This document shows, piece after piece, positions 1-10,410 of a DNA stretch of 64,000 nucleotides. The stretch lies in contig SCFE01000019.1 of the NCBI GenBank assembly GCA_004352715.1, positions 1,583,620-1,647,619 of the forward strand, written 5' to 3'. Position numbers and translations under genes: made by a program. This DNA comes from Hofstenia miamia (Eukaryota; Xenacoelomorpha; Acoela). Numbering within the stretch: the first letter of the stretch is position 1; every line of letters starts with the position of its first letter. The notes under the pieces were generated by a model that made no database searches, was not told the origin of the DNA, and saw only the letters and a list, made by a program, of their open reading frames with translations.

Positions 1-99
1 CCCCCCCCGAGCTGTCAACCCGTCAAAAAATTCAATTAGTGGTAGATGTCAATTAGATGACTCAGTGGTTCAACCACCCCTTCAATATTCGCGGTCTGT

Positions 100-137
100 C
101 ACGTGACGTGTGACGTCATAAGCTCTCGACCAATCAG
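100..137. promoter_or_regulatory. Promoter-like cluster: E-box, CRE and CCAAT motifs
   Basis: Three textbook motifs sit within 38 bases: the E-box CACGTG (100-105), the palindromic CRE TGACGTCA (111-118) and a forward CCAAT (130-134). They lie about 60-95 bases upstream of the first ATG of the piggyBac-like fragment. bZIP/CREB proteins bind CRE and NF-Y binds CCAAT; that these act as a promoter here is inference. The patch is also much GC-richer than its surroundings. Confidence 0.35.
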
Positions 138-196
138 AGGCGTTTGTTTGCAGCGTCCTTCACTCAGCTATAACTACTCATGACCTAGCTAGTAAT

Positions 197-403
197 ATGA
201 TGTATAAATTAACCATCTCCAAAGGTGAGACTTGTGGTCCTGCTAACCATTTACCAGAGTTTTCTACACGTGCTCGTTGTACTTGGTGTTCAGCTAGCAA
301 TATTGAGAATCGTACATTTGTTCGATGTCACACTTGCAATGTTGCATTGTGTTTTCAGAAGGAGAGAAATTGCTTCTACTTACATCATACGAAGCAAAAT
401 TGA
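197..403 (+). pseudogene. piggyBac-type transposase C-terminal cysteine-rich domain (fragment)
   Basis: This 68-codon reading frame ends in the cysteine-rich zinc-binding tail typical of piggyBac/PGBD transposases. The order is C-x2-C (RCTWC), about 14 residues, C-x2-C (RCHTC), then single cysteines in VALC and RNC and a final HH pair. In this family the domain binds the transposon end and supports target recognition. The RNase H-like catalytic core with its aspartates is not present in the window, so this is a 3' remnant, or an exon whose partner lies to the left. The ATG at 197 follows a promoter-like patch, so exaptation is possible but unproven. Confidence in the family is good and confidence in function is low. 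Confidence 0.7.
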
Positions 404-625
404 AGAACTAAAAACTGTATAACTGTAGAACTTTATTAACTATTTCGTTGTGTTTTGTGAAAGATGTGTTTACGCAAAAATACAGTGTATTCAATGTTTG
501 ATGGTCCAACTATCCCCCTATGTCCTAAAATATCCTATTAAATGGTCAAAAGTATATTCAATGCCATGAAATATAGGATTTGAGAATGACAAAATTGACA
601 TGAAAAATTACCACTTTGTACCAGA

Positions 626-641
626 GGGACACTGGTGTCCC
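626..641. repeat. Palindrome resembling a piggyBac subterminal repeat
   Basis: The sequence GGGACACTGGTGTCCC has perfect 7-bp arms around a TG centre and is followed by CACTAATTTTCC. The piggyBac-type MITE at 11878-12120 has an equivalent GGGACATATACGTCCC followed by a similar A/T-rich TTTTCC stretch. This suggests the palindrome is a subterminal repeat of the element whose coding end lies at 197-403. No flanking TTAA with a CCC/GGG terminus was found here, so the exact element end is not defined. Confidence 0.4.
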
Positions 642-703
642 ACTAATTTTCCGGAAATGTCCCTGTAAATACCAAAAGATGAAATTAAAATTCTTTTATG
701 TCC

Positions 704-1640
704 TCAATTTAGGCCCAGGAAATATAAAAATTGTTTTAAAATTGCTTCTGAAATGACTATGGTATTTAAAGGTTTAAGACCAAGCTTTGCATTAAGTTTG
801 TGGATTTTGTAAACAAATCTTACTTTTTCTTTAATTAATTCGATCTTTCTCATTTGCTGTATTAGATTTGTTGTATATATTCCTCGATAGTGGATTTTAA
901 ATACATGTTCAAAATTTTGTGAACACTTTATTTCTTTGTCATTCGTGACTATTTTTGAAATTGCTTCTTTGATATATTTATCAATAACATTGTTTGGATA
1001 TTCATTTTTTCTCAAGTCTGCCTTCAATTTGATAATTTCTTGATGTATACTGACATAAGTCCTTGCAATATCGAATATCCTATGTGTTGATCCTTTAGTT
1101 AAGGATATTTTGAAAGATCTTGGACAATTTGAATTAAAATTAAGGAATAGGCCGGTATATGATGGTTTCTTGTATATTCCAGTTATAAATGATGTTGAGT
1201 CCCTCATTATTTTAACATTTAAGAAATTAAAAATTGTTATTTCCTCTTTTTCCATTGTGAATTTGATGTTATTATCGATTGAATTGAGCTTCGTTAACAT
1301 TTTATCTGCATTTTCTTTATTGTCAACTAAAGCAAATATGTCATCCATATATCTTTGATAGAAATTGAACTCTATATGGTTTTCAACATATTGTTCTTCA
1401 ATTGAAGAAAGATAAATGTTAGCTAAAGTTGGGCTCAATGAATTTCCCATTGCTAATCTATCTTTCTGTAGTGTATTTTTCGTTGCTAATAATAAGAGGA
1501 TCTTGGTTCTATCATAATCTAAATCATATATTGTCTTTGTTCTTCAATAATTTTATTGCGACATTTATTGATTTCTCTAGAGGAACATTAGTATACAAAC
1601 TCTTAATGTTACATGATATTGTGGTCGGCAACTAATCAGA
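704..1640 (-). pseudogene. Penelope-like element reverse transcriptase (partial, frameshifted)
   Basis: Penelope-like elements copy RNA into DNA with a telomerase-related reverse transcriptase. On the minus strand an open frame from 1450 to 704 (about 248 codons) starts at GNSLSPTLANIYL, the RT motif just before the catalytic box. It continues through YMDDIF, which carries the two catalytic aspartates, and the FLNVKI and YKKPSYTG motifs typical of Penelope RTs. Upstream (1451-1640) the frame is broken but still reads SLYTNVPLEKSI, the preceding RT motif. The GIY-YIG endonuclease expected at the C-terminus is not seen, and the frame closes after about 240 residues. It is 5'- and 3'-truncated and non-functional. 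The family assignment is firm. Confidence 0.8.
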
Positions 1641-1939
1641 AGAACAAAAGAACATGAAACTAATTCAACCATTTCAAAACACCTAAAAAATTATGGAATC
1701 AGTTATGATGTAAAAATTTGAAAGAATACCGATGCAAAATATCTTAAAATCACTGAAATCATTCTAATAAGGTCATTTTATTAACCAAGTCTAAATACGA
1801 AAGAAGATTATATACATAAACTATTGTTACCAATAATTAAGATTTAGTGAAATAAAATATTGCTATAAAATCAAGTAAATTTAGAGGGAATTATTTGTAA
1901 AACTGACGATGACTTTGTAAGTCGAAATATATCTGAATG

Positions 1940-2960
1940 TTTTTGTTAAGATCATGAAATACTAATTAAAAAATTAAAACTTATATACAACTTTAATGAA
2001 TATGCAACTAGGTTATTACCCTCATATTTAACTAATAGATAGCAATACGTAAAAGTAAACAATGCAATCTCTAATAAACTAATAATTAATAAAGGAATAC
2101 CTCAAGGCTCTGTTTTAATGAAAACATAAAATGTGTCCAATATCCTGCTGTATTCAACTAACCATTGTGCTTTATTAAGCGCACTACAAACAGCAATACT
2201 ATACTTTGAACAAAAGAAAGTGAAATTAAATGTTGACAAGATTAGATTTATGGTGTTAAATAATTCTAACAAGACTGAAAAATTCATGTTAAAAATAAAC
2301 AATAATATTATACAAGAAGATACAAAATTTATATACTTAGGAATAATCTTTGACATTAAGTTGACACTTGAAATCGAAGTCAATAAAATAATGCAGAAAA
2401 TGATACAAGGAATCAAGAAACTATCTAAAATTCAAAGATTCATACCTATTAATTGGAAAGTTACTCTAATAAAATCTTATATATTTCCTCATTATTTATA
2501 TTTAGCCTGTTTATTAACAACTCTTAATAAAAGAAAGAAGATCAAACTTGAAAGAATTTTTAATTGAACTATCAATATCACCTGTGAAAGAAAAAAGCCA
2601 ACTACAATTAAAGAAAATAACTATTTATTTTTATTAGAATATTTACAAAAACTAAGATCTCTAGAAGTATTTTTTCAAATTGAATGCAAGAGAGAAAATA
2701 CCAACTAACATACATTTAGGAACAAATTCTTATAGAAAACTTAAATTTAAGAATAATGTGATGAAGAATTAATTTATTAATTTTTGTATTGACTTATGGA
2801 ATGAATTACCACCTTAGTTTAAAGAAGAAAAATTAATTAAAGACTTTAAAAGAAATGTAAAAATGTATTTGAAACAGAAACCAAGAAAAATCAACTATTT
2901 AAATTACCAAAGAATTCAATCAACAACCAAGCTTAGTCATTGAAACAAAAATTCTACTTT
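1940..2960 (+). pseudogene. Non-LTR retrotransposon (LINE) RT and C-terminal fragment A
   Basis: The plus strand carries a decayed LINE reverse transcriptase. A YNFNEYATRLLPSYLTNR block at about 1990-2040 is followed by GIPQGSVL at about 2096-2118, the standard RT motif before the catalytic box. The catalytic YADD box itself appears lost. An open stretch at 2133-2567 then reads through the RT thumb (KFIYLGIIFD) and a downstream helical region. After further stops, LWNELPP near 2800 and a K-rich tail to about 2930 match the C-terminal end of CR1/Jockey-type ORF2 proteins. Many stops and frameshifts make it a pseudogene. The clade is not resolved. Confidence 0.65.
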
Positions 2961-3363
2961 TAAAATCTTAATAAGTGTTTAGCACTTTATTTGTATAGTG
3001 ATTTTATATACAGTGGATTTTAAAAATAAAATATTAATATTAGAATTTCAAAATTAAAAATTACTTAATAATTCTTCGATTTTTATAAATGTTACCAGTT
3101 TAAATAGAAACATAATCAGCATCAGGAAAAGAAATTTACCACACTAACTATTTTAACAAAATTTGATGAAAATAATGTTAGAAATTTAACGAAAACATTG
3201 CCTTGAATATATAATCTTTTTTATTTATATTTCGTTTTAAAGCTATTATATAATAGCTGCTTTTAGTGTAAATTGATCTTTCGTCTTGCATAATATTTTA
3301 TAATTGAATTGATAATCATAGATCTTTTAACGATTCGATATTTCTGTTGATGTTCTATAATTG

Positions 3364-4020
3364 TATATACCTTTTCAAGTTTAATATTTGAATAAGCAAG
3401 TTCAATATGAGAACAGTCAAATTCAATATGGGAATAATCAAATTTCAATATTAAAATGTGCAAGTTTAATATAGTCCGTCAATTTGGGTTTTACAATAAT
3501 GACGTATATTTAATATTAAAGATCCGATACAAAATAGTGCATTTTCAATAGTTGGATGACTTTCTGATATAATATTAGTTTGGCATCTCTCTAAAAATAC
3601 TATATTTGGATAATTATATATTATACATTATAACATTATTCTTTGCCTTTCTCTTCTCTTTGGTGTCTATCCTTAAAGCATCTGTAAAACGAGAACTTGC
3701 CAGAAAAATTGGAAACATTCTCTGAATGAAAAGAAATTATTTTAGTATTTTTGAACTAAGAACAAGACCTCTTGAAGAATTGGTTAATGATGTACTACAA
3801 GAAATTACACCCTTAATTTGCAACCAATTGCATTGTGCTAGTATTCAAAGTCATTTTGTAGATGCCATTAATATGGTTAACATGAGCTTTTAATAAATGA
3901 AGTAAATAATTCTTTATATTTTTGTATTTTGTTTGAAATTTTTAAACTTACTAAAGGATTTTTATTTGTAATTCCCATATTGAACTTGCTTATTTCCATA
4001 TTGAACTTGAAAAAGGTATA
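3364..4020. repeat. Inverted-repeat-bounded element with local tandem repeats
   Basis: The left side (3364-3475) contains several imperfect copies of a unit like GCAAGTTCAATATGAGAA. The right side (3970-4020) carries two inverted copies, each reading CATATTGAACTTG. The outer edges also match: TATACCTTTTCAAG on the left and CTTGAAAAAGGTATA on the right. The enclosed ~500 bases include an old coding remnant ending at 3893. This looks like a non-autonomous DNA transposon or a related palindromic repeat. I could not assign a superfamily or a target-site duplication. Confidence 0.45.
3663..3893 (+). pseudogene. Unidentified coding remnant (76 codons, one internal stop)
   Basis: One frame stays open across 231 bases except for a single TGA after residue 20. 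Its codons look protein-like rather than AT-noise, for example RTRPLEELVNDVLQEITP and HFVDAINMVNM. It ends in TAA overlapped by an AATAAA polyadenylation signal (3892-3897), which suggests the authentic 3' end of an old gene. It lies inside the inverted-repeat element at 3364-4020, so it may be the last part of that element's transposase or a captured gene. I do not recognise the protein. Confidence 0.3.
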
Positions 4021-5617
4021 GAAGTTTGTTAAACATAAGTTTCGGCACAGGAGCATGAAATTTTGTAAACATCGTTAGACAAATCTTCAAAATTACTGGT
4101 GCTTTTACATTATGAATAGATGTTATTTTATATATCTTTGATATTGTCCGATTTTCTCCTTTAGATTTAATGTTTTTGAGATTAGGCAGCTTGGAGGGAA
4201 TCCTTTGTATTCTATCGTGAATGTATGTATGTATAATTTCTTGTCGTTTAAATTGCTATTCTTTTCAATGATCTTATTTATTGTTCCTTTATATTGTGAT
4301 CTATGAAATTTATTGGGCATTGATTATTTCACAAGCTGTTTTTAAGTGATAAAATATCCTGATGAATTTCTTCAGAATATGAACAAATTTTAAAAAAATA
4401 AAATAAAATAATTTTAACCACATCTCGCATTCTCCTGTTAGGGTTGTGATAGGCAGAAGTAGAGTATTTTTATAGACAAGGATCTTGCGTAATATCAGCC
4501 ACCTGTATGGGTTTTGAAAATGTATTTTTTGAAAATATCAATAAAATCCGACAGACTAAACACACATCATTTGTGATATACTCAAACCTTGAAATTGAAA
4601 TATGATTCTTTGGCAGTTATAAATTGGCATACTTTGATTTTCTAAAAATACAAACATAGACAATTTTGTAAATGTTTTACAATGAGTCAAATTAGAATAA
4701 GAGCTCAAAATATATCCATACTCAGATAAATGTAAGGTCAACGATACAATCAGTTTGATTCATTTTAGCCCGTTCCTAGCTGCTAAATTCATTCAATAAA
4801 GTAGTTGCAACTACGGGTAGTGAGAGTATCAAGGTAAAAGTTCATGGATGTAAAAAGTGCTCTTATCTATGGTATATCGAATCAATATTTTTTGTATATA
4901 ATTTTATAATGAATTCTATTATAGATGAACTTGTAGATGCAAAATGTACCGAACTAAATGTAGGTGCCATACAATGAGCACCCAGTAGTGTATATTTGCA
5001 AAGCGCTTCCTATCCGTTGAAATTGATTAAAAATTTCTTGATGAGGGTCGTTCAATCGCTTTAACATTTTCAAACAGTTATATTAATATAGTAAATTTGA
5101 AATTTTTTATAGCTTTACTGCACTTAGTTGAAATATGCAACTAAACCAGAAAAACTAATGAAATGTTTACATACTAAACTTAATAATTGAATATAATTTA
5201 TATGGTCCCTTAATATATGTAAAACAAAAAATATTATTTGAATTTACTGTACTTGGTCATTACACGGTTAAATCCTAATTTTGTGTTTATATTAGATTTT
5301 TTATAAAAAGTTTGGAGCTCATAAAAATATTGGCAATTAAACATATATTAAAAGATACTGGAATGTATTAGCTTGTTTGTCACTTGTATTTACATATGAA
5401 CACTATGGGTTACTGAGCTGCTTAAAACAAAATATTTTCATAAAACAATAGAAATCAACTGTTCAAATTGATGACTTGTAAATAGAAAGTAAACAGTTTT
5501 TAATTCATTTAGATTACAAAGACTTAGATTCCTAATTATAAAATAAACGAGCAAGGCTCATTTAGAGATTGATTAAACGAAAAGGTCATCGTCATCCAGT
5601 TTTTATTTTTTGGTATC
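4021..5617. other. AT-rich intergenic stretch, no gene seen
   Basis: No open frame with coding character, RNA gene or clear repeat was found. Short frames at about 4123-4320 and 4556-4741 on the minus strand have no recognisable motif and look like chance. Confidence 0.5.
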
Positions 5618-5620
5618 TAA

Positions 5621-6201
5621 AGGTGCGTTCAGACAAGAACTGTTTGATGTATATCATTTGATATACGTCTAAAAGATGCTCGTCTGAACGCACTTTATTC
5701 GAATTAGCATACATCAAAAAGATGTTTGTCTGAACGCACATCGTTCAAATTGATGCACAATCAGTTTGCATCTTTTTGATGTAGTTCAAAAGATTCTCGT
5801 CTTTGTTTTGGGGACAGATTGTCTCAAGTAGCTGAGAGTCTTAAAATACGAGAATCTGAAGCTCAACAATTTTAACTTCAAAATGAATCTTGATGACATT
5901 GAATTCTAAATATTCCAATTTTTTTAACAAAAATCAGTTATTCCTTTCAATGAAGCAATATTGATTTTTCACAAAATTATGCTACTGAATTGTCAATATA
6001 TTTTACATGCGCTTAGAACTAATTGAAATTACTTACAAAACAGAATTCAAGCGTGTATTGAAATTTATTATATTGTTCAATTGTATAATTACAAGGAGAC
6101 TTTTAGAGCCCGGTGGAACAAACATTTTAGGAGTCGATTGGGTTTAGTTCACAGAAAATACCGCGTTATCGGTATGACTACGAAAAATCAATAGTATATT
6201 T

Positions 6202-6247
<46 letters not shown>

Positions 6248-7037
6248 TATAAATATATATGCATGCATATAAATATATGCATATACTGTATATACATGCA
6301 TATATAAAAAGTTTTTATATAGCAAGCACTGACCGACGGGCTTGCACACAATACACAGCCTACTTTTAAATAATGTACCGATCAATATTTTTGGTTATTG
6401 AAGACTACCTTTAATATAGTTCNTATATATATATATATATATATATATATCAAAGTTAGTTTGTAGTATACCATGGTTATTTTTGAATTGATATTTTAAA
6501 ATGGAATAGTAATTACAAATATGAATGCGTTTTATTGAACATTCGTTTCTGATGAAAACGGAATTTTAGCCCAGTCCATGGAACAATGTTTAATATCACC
6601 AGTATATTGAAACTTTTAAGTGTATCAGTATTTTTCAGTATTGTCATATCATAATATAGTGGTATAGTTTCAGTATCGGTATACCACCGGCCTCTAGAAA
6701 TTTTAAACAGGTAATTTTGTTTTTTGAACAATAAGTAATTCACTAACTTATTCTTGGCAATATTATATAACAATATCTATAGAATTAAATATCCAATCAA
6801 ATTCGGTTTTAATTTTAATGTTTTGAATCAGTAATTGAGGTGTTGATTATATCTTCCCAATGATAGAAAAACACAATTCCTATTAAAGTTAATTGTGGAA
6901 TACACAAGTGTACGTGCATCAAAATAATGCGCGTCTGAACGCAATTACATCAAATTTGAAGTACATCAAAAAGCCGCTCGTCTGAACGCACTTTCATCAA
7001 AAGATGCGAATCAAAAGGTTCTCGTCTGAACGCACCT
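5621..7037. mobile_element. Harbinger-like non-autonomous DNA transposon with iterated end motif
   Basis: The ends are inverted: the left begins AGGTGCGTTCAGACAAGAAC and the right ends GTTCTCGTCTGAACGCACCT, a 20-bp terminal repeat with one mismatch. Both sides are flanked by TAA (5618-5620 and 7038-7040), consistent with the 3-bp TWA duplication made by PIF/Harbinger. The core motif GTCTGAACGCA recurs inside both ends (near 5684, 5728, 6933, 6982 and 7023), interleaved with CATCAAAAAGATG-like units. No transposase is encoded. The interior is AT-rich, holds two AT microsatellites and a single N at 6422, and was probably mobilised in trans. The superfamily is inferred from the duplication only. 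Confidence 0.6.
6203..6451. repeat. AT microsatellites inside the Harbinger-like element
   Basis: There is a long TA run at about 6203-6244, then TATGCATATA-type variants to about 6306, and a second TA run at 6423-6451 preceded by one N. The open frame across the first run (YIYIYI repeats) is an artefact of the microsatellite. Confidence 0.8.
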
Positions 7038-7759
7038 TAAGGCGTACAACTACAGTTGGTTTATATATAAATATAGGAACTGTAATCAACAGAGAGTCGA
7101 TTTCATTATAATAATCCTCAATCATTTCAAGAAAACAAAAACGTTGCTTTCTTTGTCCTCATTACACTGATAGGAAGACGATGAACAGGTGTCATAACTG
7201 CAAAGAACTAATATGTATTTATCTAACAATTGCTTTCAATAAAAATCGATTTGCTTACTAATAAGTAGATTGTCTTGTAAATTTTAGTTCCTTCAGGTGG
7301 TTTTTTAATATTAGGGTCAAATTGACCCTGGTCATGCAAAAATGTCAGAAAATAGCTAATTCATTTAAGATTTAAATGGATTTATGTTTTTTTGATTACA
7401 ATGCGTATGTATGTGTTTCCACTAAGAGTCTGGGATCCTGTTGAAATTCGCAAATTTCACTTTCCCATATTCTGTAGCCACAATTCACTGGCCACCACTA
7501 ACATATTAATATACTATATTCCTCTGAACGGCAGTATAGCAGTAACAGCAGTATGCACGCTTAGCCCAGATCTGTATGTTAATCTACCATCCTTCGCTGG
7601 CATCGATATTGAATATTATTCTAACTAGCTCGTCGTACTGTGGGGCTATGAGATGTCTTGCCTACGCAGTAGTAGATACTATGCTATCAATTAGTTCTTG
7701 CTTTATACTTCTATTGTACAAACTCTGATGATGCTAGAATATATATATATATATATATA

Positions 7760-9298
7760 CAGTGCTTCTCAAAAGTCTGGAAATACTTTAAGGCTGCGTG
7801 CCTTTTTGTCATATCTTTTAGAAACCGGTGAATGCGATTTATCAGAGCTAACATGAAGGGAATTTAGTTTTCTTTGATGTCAGTGAGTAATGTTCACACC
7901 TTGCTCGCTACAGTTAGAAGCTTATTGCTTTCAGTATCTGATTCATCATGGACACAGAAACACGCATCTGCCTCGTACAACTTTACTATGAAAATATGAG
8001 AAGTCCAACTTCCACACTGAGGGCATACAAGACTATCCATGGACTACACAAAGATCCGTTCACAGCCTCAGCGATCGTGAAGTTGATTCAGCGATTCGAA
8101 TCCACTGGATCGATTTCTGACAAACCACGAACCGGAAGGCCCTCCCTTCTTCTTGATCGAAGTGCCATTGTGATGGATGAACTGAAAGAACAAAAAGAAA
8201 ACCATCCATTGGGATTGGCCTCCACAAGCTCCATCTCAAGAGCCACAGACATTCCTCGCGCCAGTGTCAATAGGATATTGAAGCATCACTTCAGATTTTA
8301 CCCCTACAAGTTGCGGTCAACACAAGCAATTACGGAGGATGATAAAGGTAAACGACTTCAGTTTTCGGATTTCATCATTAACAATGATCATATTGAGAAG
8401 ATTTTGTGGAGTGACGAGGCTAACTTCTCGCTGGACGGGTCTGTGAACAAGCACAATGCTATCATATGGGGAACCGAAAGACCTCCGGCACACCGGCATC
8501 CTCTTCACTCGCCACATGTGACTGTGTGGATGGCCTTTACGAGCGAGTTCAAGTTGAAGCCTTTCTTCTTCCCTGCGACAGTTACTAGTGAATCCTATAA
8601 ATTCATGCTCGAATCGCACATGATCCCCCAATTGCGACGGCTTCGCCAGCTACACCATGTCACACTTCAACATGATGGTGCACCGCCGCACTTCGGAAAA
8701 ATTGTGACTGAAGTCCTGAAGAAAACTTTTGGTGACAATGTCATCGGACGGGGCTTTCCGAACTTGTGGCCGCCGAGGTCTCCTGATCTCACTCCGCTTG
8801 ACTACTACTTTTGGGGCATGTTGAAAAATCAAGTCTACAGCCGGGGAAGACCACAGAATCTCGAGACCCTCAAAGAGTGGATCGTGGAAGCTGCTGAAGA
8901 CGTGCAACAAGATGAGATCTCCAGTGCAGTCCAGGACTTGTTCTACCGGTGCGAACTTGTTAGAGACCTCAACGGTGATACATTCGAACATTTGTTATAA
9001 TTTCTTCTTGATATTGTACTGTTTTTGGTGATTGTTTGTTATTGAATAACTGGTTTTCAGTAATAAAGTTGTTTTTCTTAAAATTAGTTACGGATTAATA
9101 AGTTTACTATTATTAAAGATAGGCACTGTTTGATGTCGCTATGAAAGTAGTATATAACGCGATCAAAATTACATTTCGCATGTAGAAAACTAAATTCCCT
9201 TCATGTGAGCTCTGATAAATTGCATTCACCGGTTTCTAAAAGCTATGACAAAAAGGCACGCAGCCTTTAAAGTATTTCCAGACTTTTGAGAAGCACTG
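7760..9298 (+). mobile_element. Complete Tc1/mariner-superfamily transposon, DD41D type
   Basis: The element is bounded by long inverted repeats (7760-7872 and 9185-9298, about 113 bp each, largely identical) that start CAGTGCTTCTCAAAAGTCTG. Each end is flanked by TA (7758-7759 and 9299-9300), the target duplication of this superfamily. It contains one uninterrupted transposase gene with its own AATAAA. The total length is 1,539 bp. It inserted in, or seeded, TA-repeat tracts on both sides. With intact ends and an intact frame it is a candidate active or recently active copy. The transposase spacing puts it outside classical mariner (DD34D) and near the DD41D group (rosa/Visitor type). Confidence 0.9.
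7948..9000 (+). CDS. Tc1/mariner-superfamily transposase, DD41D
   Basis: This 350-residue protein cuts and pastes the surrounding element. Residues 1-115 form the paired-type helix-turn-helix DNA-binding region, with a GRPS linker (RTGRPSLL, about residues 62-69). The DDE/D catalytic core follows: the first aspartate in WSDEANF, the second in QHDGAPPH and the third in SPDLTPLDYYFWG. Counting between the second aspartate and that of PLD gives 41 residues, so the triad is DD41D. Length and motif order match a full-size transposase with no stops or frameshifts. The ATG at 7948 is the first after the left inverted repeat. An AATAAA at 9062-9067 follows the stop. Codon use is more GC-rich than the host DNA, consistent with recent horizontal arrival, though that is inference. 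Confidence 0.93.
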   Translation: MDTETRICLVQLYYENMRSPTSTLRAYKTIHGLHKDPFTASAIVKLIQRFESTGSISDKPRTGRPSLLLDRSAIVMDELKEQKENHPLGLASTSSISRATDIPRASVNRILKHHFRFYPYKLRSTQAITEDDKGKRLQFSDFIINNDHIEKILWSDEANFSLDGSVNKHNAIIWGTERPPAHRHPLHSPHVTVWMAFTSEFKLKPFFFPATVTSESYKFMLESHMIPQLRRLRQLHHVTLQHDGAPPHFGKIVTEVLKKTFGDNVIGRGFPNLWPPRSPDLTPLDYYFWGMLKNQVYSRGRPQNLETLKEWIVEAAEDVQQDEISSAVQDLFYRCELVRDLNGDTFEHLL

Positions 9299-9299
9299 T

Positions 9300-9392
9300 A
9301 TATGTATATATATATATAAATTATACACATATATATATATATATAATACATATATATATATATATATATATTATACATATATGTATAATCTA
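9300..9392. repeat. TA/ATATAC microsatellite abutting the mariner
   Basis: Interrupted TA repeats with ATACATAT variants begin at the TA duplication of the mariner's right end. A matching TA run lies at 7739-7759 on the left. Confidence 0.8.
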
Positions 9393-10116
9393 GGTCAGAC
9401 CTGCTTATATGGTCTATTATAATAATGATAGACCATTTTAAATTGTTTTCCCATGTATTAAGATAGGTAGTAAATGCAAAGTCAAAGCGCCATTTTTTGA
9501 AAAATTATCAGTATTTGAACCTCAGTTTCTGTTCTATTTGTGTCGCCATAGACTATTGCAAATATTGTTGCAACGGAGTTCTTATGTATCAGTGCAAAGT
9601 TCCTGAAATGCCCCTTCAAAATTCCCGTTGATCAATATAATTTGGAATGCGCATTTCTGTATGGCTCCAACTTCAAGGATTATGCCTTAGCAATTGGTGT
9701 AGGCCAATTTTAGGGCACACTATTACAAGACTAGTTGGATAATAAATGTGTAAATCATAAATACATCTTTAAATTCTATCCTAATCTTATGAAATAGATT
9801 CCCATAGCGACCTTGCAAATAAGATGTTTTGTATTTTCATACATCTTCGGATTGGATTGAAAATTGATACCTAATAGCTTAACACTACTTCAGTGCTGTA
9901 CTCAAATTTTTATTATACTGTAGCTTATTTGAACTTTCACAATTTTGAGGGAATGAAATTGTTAGCTCTTGAAATTTTTTCTAGCATGGAGACACATCAA
10001 AGGAGATTGCTCATTTCGGTAGATTTTTTCAGAAATTAATGTGCTCTACCTTCTGATTTTGACTGCTAATTTCTCCAGTCGACAGTATCACATACATATT
10101 GAAGTTTATTCGGATT

Positions 10117-10410
10117 TTAAGATATTAGGCTGTTAATTAGCAATAAAGACAGCAACGAGCTTAACTTAGTGCCTTTTCGCACGACTTTATTGATACTTAT
10201 CCATGACGACATGGTTTCATTTGGAAGAAGCATTCTCTGCCTTCTATCTGTCAGGGATGAAATTATCAAATTGAGAACGTGGGCTCCTGAATAACATAAA
10301 GCATGCAGCCAGAAATGATATTCAAAGCCAGAATAATGTGTAGGTTTCCCAAGACCAATACCAACAGGCTCATTCATCATTTACTGATAAGAATGATGTT
10401 AGAAAGCTTG
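10117..10410 (-). pseudogene. LINE reverse transcriptase fragment B
   Basis: On the minus strand an open frame reads SSLTDRRQRMLLPNE, then a WISINKVVRKGTKLSSLL block. This corresponds to the RT region ending in the GVPQGTKLGPLL motif of non-LTR retrotransposons. The key GVPQG has decayed to VVRKG, so the protein would be inactive. Only about 90 codons are recognisable; the catalytic YADD box that should follow is gone. It is a small relic, assigned by local motif similarity only. Confidence 0.5.

Noticed and set aside
6188-6385. Minus-strand 65-codon frame with YIYIYI stretch
   Set aside because: Produced by a TA microsatellite.
7313-7329. 17-base palindrome AGGGTCAAATTGACCCT
   Set aside because: Suggests a transposon end, but no partner end or target duplication was found.
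8088-8991. Minus-strand open frames of 60-113 codons across the mariner gene
   Set aside because: Shadows of the plus-strand transposase; composition and motifs belong only to the plus frame.
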